Part shown: piece by piece, positions 9,781-19,569 of the stretch | Position numbering within the stretch: position 1 is the first letter of the stretch | How the letters are laid out: each line of letters starts with the position of its first letter | Origin: Poecilobothrus nobilitatus | Lineage: Eukaryota > Arthropoda > Insecta > Diptera > Dolichopodidae | DNA length: 64,000 nt | Reading direction: 5' to 3' | NCBI GenBank assembly: GCA_947095535.1 | Contig: OX352772.1 | Coordinates: forward strand, 98,390,934-98,454,933 | The notes under the pieces: model-generated | The model's input: the letters and a program-made list of their open reading frames with translations, nothing else | Databases searched by the model: none | Told to the model about the DNA's origin: nothing | Position numbers and translations under genes: made by a program

Positions 9781-10578
9781 TTGTCAACGGTTGAACTATT
9801 ATTAGGATGAACAGTTAAATTATTAACGTTAATGCTAGAATTAGAATTACTATTATCAGAAACAATTTTATTATTTTTAGATATAATTTTTATATTATTA
9901 AGAGAAATATTTTTATTTTTATTGTTTTTATTCCTATTTTTATCATTATTATTATTATTACTTCTATCTTTATTTTTATTAATTTTTTTACTTATAATAT
10001 TATTTTTTTTATTACTATTATCATTAATATTTAACTTATTATCTAATTTGCTTTTCGCATCTTTACCTCTAATATCCCGGAATTTTGTAATTGTGGTCCC
10101 CTTATTGGAAAATTTAAGATTTTTCACCTTCATGATTATGTTTTCAGGAACGTGCACCTTAAACGACAAGTATTTCGGATTTTGGATGTTTTTGGGAGTT
10201 ACCTTTTTACATATTGCAATATCACATTTAAATTTTTGTTTAATATAGCACTCAAGGCTTTTTTCTGTAGTTTTGCAATTTAACCTTGAAATGCAAAGAG
10301 AAAAAGAAGGCTTTTTTGTAGCCACTCGGACTATTGTAGCCTTAACTCCAGGTTTTGCTTTATTTTTTTTTGCTCTTTGCCTTTGTGCTAGGTGTGATAT
10401 TGTCAGTTTGGATAAATACGTCTTTATAAACTATGGATGGTTTATTTAATTTATCAAACTGTTGTTTAATTAACTCACTCACATCGCATTGAGTTTCCTT
10501 CTGGCTATGATTAGGTAATTGTTTCTTCGAACCCATAGCGTGAAGGGATAAGTTCATGCGATTTAAATCGTCCTTCAT
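9732..10578 (-). pseudogene. LINE C ORF1 middle, Asn/Lys-rich
   Basis: The middle of ORF1 in two frames. 10578-10360 is a Lys/Gln/Ser-rich linker that ends in a run of nine A/T pairs, where the frame slips. 10325-9732 starts with SLCISRLNCKTTEKSLECYI and continues to YLSFKVHVPENIIMKVKNL, which resembles the RRM/C-terminal nucleic-acid-binding fold of PHD-type LINE ORF1 proteins. A long Asn/Lys low-complexity tract follows (about 10020-9830). The antisense Leu/Ile-rich ORF over this tract is only its shadow. Confidence 0.7.
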
Positions 10579-10645
10579 AAGTTCAATTACTTCTCGAATG
10601 CCAACCTCTTTTGATGTTACCGAAAAAAGTTAATTTTTCATATCA

Positions 10646-11089
10646 TTAACCAGATCTGTTAATGTATTCCTTAAATATTTTTTTTTGGTCAGAAAGAAAA
10701 CTGCATAATGTCTGGTTAAAGCTATCGTAGCTTTTGGCCATATCGTTAAAGCATACTGAATTACTTTTTAGAGCATCCATTGCTTTGGCCGTGCAACCTT
10801 GGCAGTCGCTTTTTATATCATTTAAGTAAACCGTCAACTCGTCTTTAAGAATATGAATAGGCTGGTTTAAATCTAAGCAACTTTCGCAAACAAAATGGTG
10901 CGAAATAAACGTGCTACATGTTTGCCAGCCCCTAGAGGCATTAATGCAAACCCCATGAAACTTTCTGTTACAGATGCCATTGCATGCGATGACATCTGTT
11001 TTAGAATCTGTAATAGTAAAGAGTACGGCACTGCTTTTATTTTGATTCATTTTAATTAGTAACAGTAATATATAAAAATTTAACAGCAA
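10646..11089 (-). pseudogene. LINE C ORF1 N-terminus with PHD-type zinc finger
   Basis: N-terminal 147 codons of ORF1. The likely start is the Met of MNQNKSS (about 11050) rather than the upstream hydrophobic leader. Cys/His ligands lie in the order CNGICNRKFHGVC, then W-x-C, then HHFVCESC, the spacing of a PHD-like finger found in ORF1 of Jockey/CR1-type LINEs. A predicted helical region follows (ILKDELTVYLNDIKSDC to FLSDQKKIFKEYI). A stop at 10646 and an in-frame continuation in another frame (VGIREVIELMKDDL) mark a frameshift. The role would be RNA or chromatin binding by the retrotransposon particle. Confidence 0.75.
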
Positions 11090-11393
11090 AACAAAATTAA
11101 TTTTAATAATATAAGTTAGTTTTTGAAGAATTCAAGTTAAAATTAAAACAAAAGTAAACAAACTTAAGTGACCTAATTTAAGTAATTATTAAAAATGTTT
11201 AAACAAAAAAAAATTTTTTTTAATTTTATAAGTCAGCACTTTTATATTATGGTAAAAATATGTAAAGTTAAAATCTTTTGTTTTTGATTATATTATTGTT
11301 CATAAAGTAAAAAAATTAAACGAATTTAAAAAATAAAAAAAAAAATGCGCGTTTTACAATGACACTTTACTTAACTTGTTAATGGTTTGAAAA
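11090..11393 (-). other. LINE C 5' UTR
   Basis: AT-rich sequence without an ORF between the ORF1 start and the insertion boundary. The sense strand begins close to CAGTTCTTTTCAAACC (11388-11373). No promoter motif could be fixed. Confidence 0.55.
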
Positions 11394-12185
11394 GAACTGG
11401 CTTTTGCTAAAGAAATCCAAGGAGAGCTGATCCACGCATCTGATTACCCTGTAGCCCCTGACTACGTCGGATGAATCAAAGCAAGGGAGTTGTCCTCCGG
11501 CACCTGCTAGAATAAACTCATTGACGATCTCTAAAAGTTTCGCCTTAAGCTTGATCCACAAATCATTGGAAACTTTCCTGTCACTGGCTCTCTCGTTGAC
11601 GACTGCAATACATAAACTGTCTTTTACAATATCATTGTAATTTTTATGTGCTACAGTTTTCGAACTGCTATGTAGATTCATCCTAAGCACCTTTGTTCTT
11701 TCTGCACCAGGACTGGTCCCATCCTCTAACCTATTCCTTTTAGACGAATCTTTTTTAGAATTGTGGGATTCATACAGTCGCACAATCTCGCTATATTTCT
11801 TCTTGTCTTCTGGATCCCTTTTGTTAACAATACCTTTGGCTTCGTTGCGGGCTATCTTGCCCAAATTGAATTTAGCTTTCTGGTACTGTTTCTTCAAAGC
11901 CGATCTAGAACTTCTACTCGACTTCTTTTTAGTGGTTGAAATACTATGACTGGTATTTCCATTACTATTTGAACCTAATGGCTTTGGAACACTATGGCGG
12001 GTGCTTCCTCCACCAACAGGCACTATAACTTTTGCAGGACCTTGGCTGAGTTCTGGTTTCGTTGCTGAAGGAGTACTCTGGCTGGTACCGATAATAGTCT
12101 TCTGACTGAAGACAAGTAACTCATCTTCAGAAGATGAGTTGATGTTTGTTTGTCTTTTTATATTTTTTTTAATTTTTGTTCCCAC
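11379..12185 (-). pseudogene. LINE D ORF1 N-terminal part
   Basis: 268 open codons, starting at a GTG in the track; the true start is unclear and an upstream ATG was not found in frame. The protein is basic and Ser/Lys-rich, with a charged helical segment (SALKKQYQKAKFNLGKIARN) and a conserved C-terminal region (CIAVVNERASD, GYRVIRCVDQLSLDFFSK). The last motif matches CLDQVSLNFLSK of element E. After the Lys of DFFSK the frame leaves LINE D and reads 6 codons into LINE C. The rest of this ORF1 resumes at 5935. So it is not a gene of its own but the left half of a split ORF1. Confidence 0.8.
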
Positions 12186-12480
12186 GAGTTTGGTGAGAAA
12201 GGACGGTCGACATATGCAGAGCTCCCGTACATATGCAAGTCTACTTACAATGGGGTGGCGCCTGGTGCCCCAAGGAGACCGTTGGCGATACCATCTTTAT
12301 GCACTTATTACCATTCAGCCCTCGGCACGGTTTACTTTCACACCTTAGCTTGAGTGTACACCTATAATCAGCCGATTATCTGTATCCAAAAACAACATCT
12401 AATTTGAGGATGGCAGGTAATGTTGCCCGGGTACACCGTTTGGAGGAGTATATGTGATTAACTGTACCCATTAACTTATA
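11394..12480 (-). mobile_element. LINE D 5' part with 5' UTR
   Basis: The 5' half of the Loa-like element whose 3' half is at 2293-5937. The UTR (about 12186-12480) shares blocks with the UTR of element E (AAGCTAAGGT, GAGGGCTGAATGG/GAGCTGAATGG, CAGTCTCCT-like), which places the element boundary beyond 12360. The outer limit near 12480 is approximate. Confidence 0.7.
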
Positions 12481-12943
12481 TTATGTATTAATAATAATTA
12501 ATTGTGCAGGTGTTTTAAGGGACTATTTGTGTAGTTACGATTATTTAATCAATTTTAAACATTAAATTATATAAAAACTAGAAATAATTAATCAACTCTT
12601 GTCGTAATATTTCCTATAAAAGCTGTGTGCAACATTGTATTATGTAAATAGTGAAATAATTATTATTGAATTAATTTTGCAGATATTGCTGCAATCTTAT
12701 AAACATACCTATAGAACATGACTTTTGGCACGATGGAATTTAATTCCATTTTTATTAAATTCATTATTTTTTAATTTTTGCATAATTTATAAAAAAATGT
12801 CCTTATTCTATAGAACTATTAGAATTTCTCGTGCTTAATCGTTCAATTAAAAATATTTATTCTTTGTTATTATATATAAACATGCTGTGAACTTGAAGTA
12901 AAAAATTTAAACAGTAAAACACTTTCGACCTGAAAACAATACG
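12481..12943. other. AT-rich region, no gene seen
   Basis: Noncoding AT-rich DNA between LINE D and the Polinton polymerase. No clear repeat or terminus could be identified. Confidence 0.5.
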
Positions 12944-14030
12944 TGCGTGTTGAAACTTATTACAATATCCAAAAACTTCTTTTATAAAAATTCCTCGAGG
13001 AAGGTGCGAAATCGAAATAATAAATGATAGAAATCAGTTTTTCAATCTGTTTAAAGTGACGTCGCGTAAAATAACTTTCAAAATAAAATCGGTACCAAGT
13101 AACGAACATTCGTTGTCGTGGTTTAAAGATGCAATAAACGAAATTATAGAATATTCACTTCGGAATGTTAACGCAGATGATCTAGTTGGAATAACGTTTT
13201 TTTGGACAAACTTTTGAAGAACGAACACTGGGTTGGATTAGCTACAAACCATCAAGCACCTTGAAGTTTGAAAATACATTCGAAATAATTTATAAAACTT
13301 TTCAGAGTAATTCCGAGCGGTTGCACACTGATTCGTTTGAGTTTACTACTACCATCGTTAATTTGCTCACAGAAACTGGCCGAGGTAAAAAATATTTTAC
13401 GTTTCAAGAAGATAGCTTGAAACCAAAAGGAGTGACTATTAAAAACAAGGACTGTCTGTATCGGTCTGTAGTTGTTGGCAGAGCTTTTGCCGACAAAGAT
13501 GTTAATTACAAAAAAAATAAGAGACAAGAATCAAAAATTGCAAACAATCCAAGCGAATGAGCTACTGCAGAAAATCCAAGCAGATATAACAAAGAGTGTG
13601 GGAATATCAGAATGGGCAAAACAATGGCAAGAGAATTAATTTGTATTATTACAATAATTATTTTAACGTGATTACTTCACTTACATCAGTTTTTTGCTCA
13701 AGTTATTATTGTGAAAAATGCAATGTGAGTTACAGCAATAAAAATTCTCATAAATGTGGTGGTTAATGTCGTTGTTATCAACAATCTTCCCTATGTGACA
13801 AAATACCTGTGGATGTATCGTGTAACAAATGTAAGTGCTCTTTTAGAGGAGAAAATTGTTTTAGAAACCACTCTAATACTATTTGTTACAAGTTCATAAA
13901 TGCTTAAAATGCTTCAAATTATATTCAACTCGTTATTTACACACATGCAATACTGTGTGATATTATTGTGAAAAATGCAATGTGAGTTACAGCAATAAAA
14001 ATTCTCATAAATGTGGTGGTTTGTAACTTT
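12944..14030 (+). pseudogene. Polinton DNA polymerase B, N-terminal part
   Basis: N-terminal region of a protein-primed family B DNA polymerase of the Polinton/Maverick type, recognised by layout and local motifs. Frame 1 (about 12950-13217) reads QFFNLFKVTSRKITFKIKSV and DADDLVGITFF-like sequence; frame 2 (13261-13560) contains SFEFTTTIVNLLTETGRG and TIKNKDCLYRSVVVGRAFAD. A Cys/His-rich finger follows at 13700-13900 (YYCEKCNVSYSNKNSHKC, CNKCKCSF, CFRNHSNTIC). Multiple frameshifts and stops are present. Coding signal fades at 14030; exonuclease and palm follow only at 18102, after LINE A1 and a gap. Clearly a pseudogene. Confidence 0.75.
13704..14021 (+). repeat. 60-bp direct duplication in the polymerase finger
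   Basis: Bases 13704-13763 (first Cys pair of the finger) recur almost exactly at 13961-14021, 257 bases downstream. The second copy is out of context, followed directly by noncoding sequence, so it is a secondary duplication and not a repeated finger of the family. Confidence 0.85.
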
Positions 14031-14679
14031 ACTTACATGTTTTTCTAAAATTATTAAAATTAAATTAAACCAGTGAACTTTTTTAATTAATTTTTTAATT
14101 TTTTTTCTTTCACTAAAAAATATTTAAAAGTGTAATATATTAAACTAAATTTTAAATTATATGGCTGCACTCCAATGGCGGCAAGATAAGTATTCTTAAT
14201 TTATTTAACAGCATATAAATTTTATTTTTATTTGTTTCCACATATAAATTTATCTACATACTAATTTTTTTTTATTTTTTTATTTTATTTTATTTTTGAT
14301 TTATATATTTTTTATTCGAATTATATTAAATTCAAATAATTTTTAATTTTTCGGATTCAAATTATAATTTATAACTAAACCAGCTCGTTTGGTTTTGTTT
14401 ACATTAATTTACTTTTCTTTATTTCATCTTAATTGTCTTAACTTGTCGTAAACAAAACATTTATATATCCATTTCACTCCCACACGTGTGATGGATGCTG
14501 GTGTTCTTCTTCGACTCTCAATTTGCTCAATTTTTTTTTAATACCACCATAGTAATTACCGTAACCTAATTGATTAATTTCTGGTGATGAGTTTTGCTTT
14601 TGGTGAGTCTTTGGTTGTACCTGCGTTCAATAAGGTCACTTAAAAGTGTATGTTAAAAACTGATGAACGTTTTTATAAA
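14031..14679. other. AT-rich region, no gene seen
   Basis: T- and A-rich sequence between the polymerase fragment and LINE A1. Part of it (about 14470-14680) may belong to a longer 5' end of LINE A1, but the other A copies begin at about 14680 in this numbering. Confidence 0.45.
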
Positions 14680-15089
14680 CCATTTGCTCACTCAAGGCAA
14701 AATATTGAAAAGTATTAATGTGATATAAAGTATTGATATTGACATTGATAGTAATTTATTTTCAAGTGTTGTCAAGTTCGGGTTATTTAAATCGTGCACT
14801 TTTAATTTTGATTTTAATTTTGAATAAATTTTAATTTTTGTTAATTTTAATTTTTACTTTATTCTTAATTTACATACTTTCATTTATCTTAAGTCAGATT
14901 TTGATCTTGTTTAATTTTAGAATTGATTTTGAGTCTAATTTTGATTTTGATTACAATTTCAACTCTGCTTTCATTTTAATTATGCTTTCGATTTTAATTT
15001 TAAACTAAATTTCAATTTTAATATTATCATTTATTATTTTAACTTTTCTTTTATATTAATTTTTTCCATCAAAATTACCAATTTTAATG

Positions 15090-17884
15090 TTAATTTCTGT
15101 AACATACGCGGGTTGCAAACAAATTTTCATGCCGTCGATTGCCATCTTAGTTCAATTAAACCAGCAATCTTAGCCCAATCTGAAACACAAGTCAGTAACC
15201 ACAATGACAACTTTAATGTTACCGGCTACTCACTTATTTCACACTTCGTACCCAAAAGAGGTATCGCTGTCGATACAAAAAATGACATCGCTTTCAACAC
15301 ACTTCCAAAATATAAATGTTCTAGCCTAACCTTTCATTACATTTGGGTCAAAATTCTAGTTGAAAAGCATGTCATACATTTTTGTGTCCTATACAGATCA
15401 CCCAACTCAAATTAACAAGAAACTGCTATGAAAATCTATCGAACCTGATCAATGAAATTTTGGACATATCTCCAGAAACTAAAATTGTTCTGACGGGAGA
15501 TTTCAACATTCATAACAGGGACTGGGACAGGGACAGGAAAACTCAATTGGGAAACAAGTTGAACTGTTCCAACTTTCTCAACTTGCCCAAAATCTCACTA
15601 GGATCCCGGACCGTGCTGATCATGAAGGTCACCTCTTGGATGTGTTTCTCACCACACACCCTCAAAAATATGTAGTTTCTATTGGTTGCCCGCGGGTAAT
15701 TCCGACCATTGTTTGGTTAACACAAGTTTCCGGGTAAGCCCAATCTCCAAACAGAGGTGCCCTCCCACAAAATTAGTTTGGCGTTACAGCCATGCTGACT
15801 GGGAAGGCCTTAATAACTTTTTTAGAGCCTTTGCGATTAGTGAAACTATTTTACTTGGAATTAGGTTATTCATCTCTCATTTCATGAAATCTGAAAAGAG
15901 GAGTCCCAAATCTTGGTTTAATCGTATTTGCAAAGAAGCCATTTCAAGAAAAGAGGAGGCTTTTAAACAGTACCAAAACAATACGTCGGAGGATCGCAGG
16001 GCCAACTATATAGTGGTGAGAAACAGATGCAAGAAAGTTATCAATAAGCAAAAATTCTTGTTCAACCAAAAGTTGAAACTTAAAATCATCCACATGCCAA
16101 AGAATAGCAAATCTTTTTCGTCATTTGCTAAAAATCTTAAGGAGGACGTTAGCGGGTCTTCCTTTCCACCACTTCCACCAGATTCTAAAGAGAAGGCCAA
16201 CTTATTTGGCAAGCAGTTCGCTTTTAATTCGCCACTGTCACAGTCAGCTCAGATGCCACCTTCTGTTCCAGGAGCTGGCTGCTCCTTCAGTAAAATTTAC
16301 TTTAGGACGTGATCGGTGATGAAAATTTTGAAAAATCTTGATACAAATAAGTCAGCCGGTCCAGATGGTATAACCACCATGGTGCTTAAAAATAAGTGAA
16401 GGAGAGATAGAAAAGGTTGCGCAGAGCTTTTGAAACAGTGGAATAGGTTTCAAAAGCTCTGCGCAACCTTTTCTATCTCTCCTTCACTTCATGTATTCAT
16501 CCTACCCAATTGAAGGTTGCACATGTTTTCCCAATTCCCACAAAAGGTAATAAAAGCGATCCCTCCAACTACCGCCCTATTGCTATAACTTCGGTCCTCT
16601 CCAAGGTAATGGAGAAAATGTGGAACCAAAAGCTTCTTAAATACCTGGACCACAAAGATTTGCTTCATGATCGTCAATACGGGTTAAGAGCCCGTCGTTC
16701 AACCGGTGATCTCATAACTTACCTTTGTGAGAAGCTAAGCATTAACCTTCATCATTCTGGTGAGTCTGATGTTGTGGCTCTTGATAATTCTAAAGCTTTC
16801 GATCGAGTTTGACGCGATGCTCTATTAGCAAAATGCAAAGCATTAGGTCTAGGTAGAGTATTTCTAAAATGGATTAGAGATTTCCTTTCGAATCGCACGA
16901 TTCGTGTACTGGTCGATGGATATTCATCTGACAAATTCAAAATAAATGCTGCTGTCCCCCAGGAATCAGTTTTATCCCCAACTCTCTTCTTAATATTTGT
17001 CAATGACCTACTCTCATTAACCTCCAATCCGATCCATAGTTTCGCAGACGACAGCACCCTTGTAGCTTCCTATGAGTTTCATAGCCGCTGGAACATTAAT
17101 CACCAGATTAATACAACAGCAAAAAATTTCACTATTAGTGAGCTAAACAGCGATTTAGCAAAAATTCGAAAATGGGGTGAAGTCAACAGAGTTGAGTTCA
17201 ATACCAAAAAAACACAATGCTGTCTGATCTCGCGGAAAATTTCCACTACTGTTCCTAACCTACTGTTTCAGGGAGAAGTCTTGCAGCATTCAACGGATTT
17301 AAACATGCTGGGCATCGGGTTAAACCAGGAATTGACTTGGTCAAATCACATTTTTGGTATAGCTAAGAATGCAGTTAAATGTTTGGGTTTTTTGTATCGC
17401 TGTAAAAAAACGTACATTAGTCCGAAAATGGAGTATTATGCACACATCTGGGGCGCACATCTATTTAGGTAATGTACAAAAAAGAGCTATTCGTTTGATC
17501 AACGACCCCAGTGTAACTTCAATGCTCACTCCACTCAGCCATCGCCGTACACTTGGATCACTGACCTTGTTTTATAGATATCTCGTAAGGATTAACACTT
17601 GTTCCAAAGAAATTAAACAATTAATGCCTCCACTCAAAGTTTTCCAACGAGAAACAAGGACGGCTACAGATGCTCATCCCTACCATGTTGAGTTATCAAG
17701 ATGGCGAAATACAGCTTATGGAAATTCCTTTGTCATGCGCACGTCTTGTTTGTGGAACCATATACCATCGCATGTGTTCCCTAAAGTTGGTAATTCATAT
17801 GTGTACGATTTACTTAAGTTTAAGAAGAACATTAACATCTTTCTTCAAAATGTCCTTCCAAATTTTCCTACCTATCCCCCATAA
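15090..17884 (+). pseudogene. LINE A1 endonuclease/reverse transcriptase
   Basis: Broken single ORF. Endonuclease motifs: RGLQTNFHAVDCHLSSIKPA, then AQSETQVS (Glu region, Gln-Ser in place of the Leu-Cys of other copies), GDFNIHNRDW and GNSDHCLV (SDH). RT motifs: NYRPIAITSVLSKVME, DRQYGLRARRSTGDLI, VALDNSKAFDRV (motif A, followed at once by a stop), VPQESVLSPTLFLIFVNDL (motif B, Gly to Glu) and HSFADDSTLV (motif C). The C-terminus runs to 17884. This copy keeps the motif B-C segment that the array copies lost. At least six frame breaks; no RNase H domain. The architecture fits RTE-like LINEs. Confidence 0.8.
16394..16489. repeat. 43-bp perfect foldback palindrome
   Basis: Arms 16394-16436 and 16447-16489 are exact reverse complements with a 10-base loop. 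Only the right arm matches the normal LINE A sequence; the left arm is an inverted copy of it, replacing normal sequence. It interrupts the RT reading between the DGI and HPSQWKVAH-type motifs. Confidence 0.95.
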
Positions 17885-18101
17885 TCCAAATTTCCCAATT
17901 CCAATTTCCCCAATTATCCTTCCCATATCCCTATCACCAAAACCAAACTGTACATTTGTATTAAAGATTCCATCATAAGGTTTGGTTTTAAAAGGAGGGT
18001 GGTTTTGGTTGGTTAAAGTCCATCACTACCCTGAGGAAGCACGTGCCGTTCCTCTTGGTGACTTTCGAGTTTTTCCCCAACCCTTGTAAAAAAAAAAAAA
18101 A

Positions 18102-19560
18102 TACTCTAAATGTTTTCGATATAGACGTAACGAACAACTTGGCACTTCCAAATCTGATACAATTGATGCTAGATTTGAATCTTTTATTGCAAAAACAGAG
18201 CAATTAGGATCCTTTGGATATGAAGTTATTGAAATGTGGGAGTGCAATTTTAGACAACAAATAGATGAAAATTAAGAAATGTCATATTTATTAACCCATC
18301 CGATATTAAAAAATATTCCTTTAAATGTTCGAGATGCTTTTTACTGTGGACGAACGGAAAACACAGTTTTACTTTATAAAGCTAAAGAAGGAGAAAAAAT
18401 AAAGTTGATATTTGTTTTACCTTTTTGTGTGCAAGTATGGTAAATTTCCAATAGGACATCAATAAGTTATAGTCGGGCATCAAAAATACTCCAAACTTAA
18501 TTTAGAAACAATTGAAGGCTTAATTAAGTGTGAAATTCTCGCACCTTGTGATTTATTTCATCCAGTTCTTCAAATAAAACAAAATAATAAATTGATGTTC
18601 ACACTATGTTTTACCTGTAGCTCAGAAAGCAATCAAAATGAGTGCACGCATTCGGAAGACTAAAAAACATTATTAGGAACTTGCGTTATAGATGAGGTAA
18701 AAAAGTTGTCCAGAAAGGCTATAAAATAATTGATATACATGAAATATGGAGTTATTAAATGCAGCAAAATGATAAAATTTTAAACAGCAAAATGATAAAT
18801 TTTTAAATTCATTTGGCGCAAATTTGGTCGGAAAGAAAACCAAACAAAAACAATAATAATTAAAAATCCAACAGAATTTTATTCTTTGATAAACAAATCC
18901 TAGTAGAGATGTTGTGCACATAATGATAATTATATCCGAAACATTTTTAGTAAATTGGAAAAATAAAAATAAAGAAGGAGAATTTCTCAACACAGTCAAC
19001 GTTGGCATAGCCTGTTATACGACAGCACAAGCTCATCTAAAATGATATAGCTTTGTTGAAAAATTAAAGGAACGTGTTTTATATTACGATACCGACTCAG
19101 TAATATATGTTTCAAAAGAAGGTGAATAAGAGGCTCCTACTGGCAACTTTATTGGGGATATGGCAAATGAGCTTGAGTCTTTTGGAGTAGGAAGCTATAT
19201 TACGGAATTTGTTAGCGGAGGACCTAAAAATTATAGTTACAAGATATTTTCCAATAATACTCAAAATGGTTGTTTGTAAAGTAAAAGGGATAAAATTAAA
19301 CTACAATTCTTTCAAAATAATTAATTTTGAAAAAATTAAGGAAATGATTTTAACAAAATAATAACAAGGATGGTATCTGTACATTATCAAAAAATTTGAG
19401 GAGAACAGATGAACACCAAGTTCTGACTAGACCGGAATTTAAAACATGTAAGGTAAAAGCTGAAAAGAGAAAATTTAATGAATATTTTTCCTCTACCGTT
19501 TGGATTTGTAAAGAAAAAATAAATCGAATGAACACCTGTAAACCTATAAAGACTTTGTAA
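18102..19560 (+). pseudogene. Polinton DNA polymerase B, C-terminal part
   Basis: C-terminal part of the same kind of protein-primed polymerase as at 12944-14030. It begins immediately after the LINE A1 poly(A). Seen in several frames: FGYEVIEMWECNFRQ, NVRDAFYCGRTENT (about 18180-18400), then a degraded palm, VLYYDTDSVIYVSKEGE (motif C with catalytic Asp pair, 19075-19130), ELESFGVGSYITEFVSGGPK and a final basic region to about 19560. Many stops. The central exonuclease and finger parts are absent, so sequence was lost besides the LINE insertion. Confidence 0.75.
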
Positions 19561-19569
19561 ATTATAAAT

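Larger units (their letters stand above)
5938..11393 (-). mobile_element. LINE C, full-length, nested in D
   Basis: Near-complete non-LTR retrotransposon (about 5.45 kb), minus strand, with 5' UTR (11393-11090), ORF1 (11089-9115), ORF2 (9115 to about 6180), 3' UTR and a TAAA-type microsatellite tail (5938-5975). It sits inside LINE D: the ORF1 frame of D reads up to its right edge and resumes at its left edge. A short target duplication (core AAAAGC on the minus strand) flanks it. Domain content (PHD-type ORF1, APE endonuclease, RT with YADD, no RNase H) fits the Jockey/CR1 group. ORF1 has several frameshifts, ORF2 one or two. Confidence 0.85.
14680..18101 (+). mobile_element. LINE A1 (RTE-like), inserted in Polinton polymerase
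   Basis: The longest plus-strand copy of family A. Its start (TTATAAACCATTTGCTCACT) is shared with the 5' edge of the three A copies in the tandem array. A low-complexity 5' UTR of AATTTTGATTTT-type words (14800-15090) follows, then a single ORF with endonuclease and RT, a 3' UTR with a conserved block (GGAAGCACGTGCCGTTCCTC) and a poly(A) run at 18088-18101. Polinton polymerase sequence lies on both sides in the same strand. No clear target duplication was seen. The ORF is broken by many stops and a 43-bp foldback. Confidence 0.8.

Noticed and set aside
9832..10248. 138-codon plus-strand ORF rich in Leu/Ile, looking like a membrane protein
   Set aside because: It is the antisense of the Asn/Lys-rich low-complexity tract of LINE C ORF1.
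16394..16489. Rho-independent terminator
   Set aside because: The setting is a eukaryotic LINE; the hairpin is a foldback duplication of coding sequence, without the family-wide presence expected of a signal.
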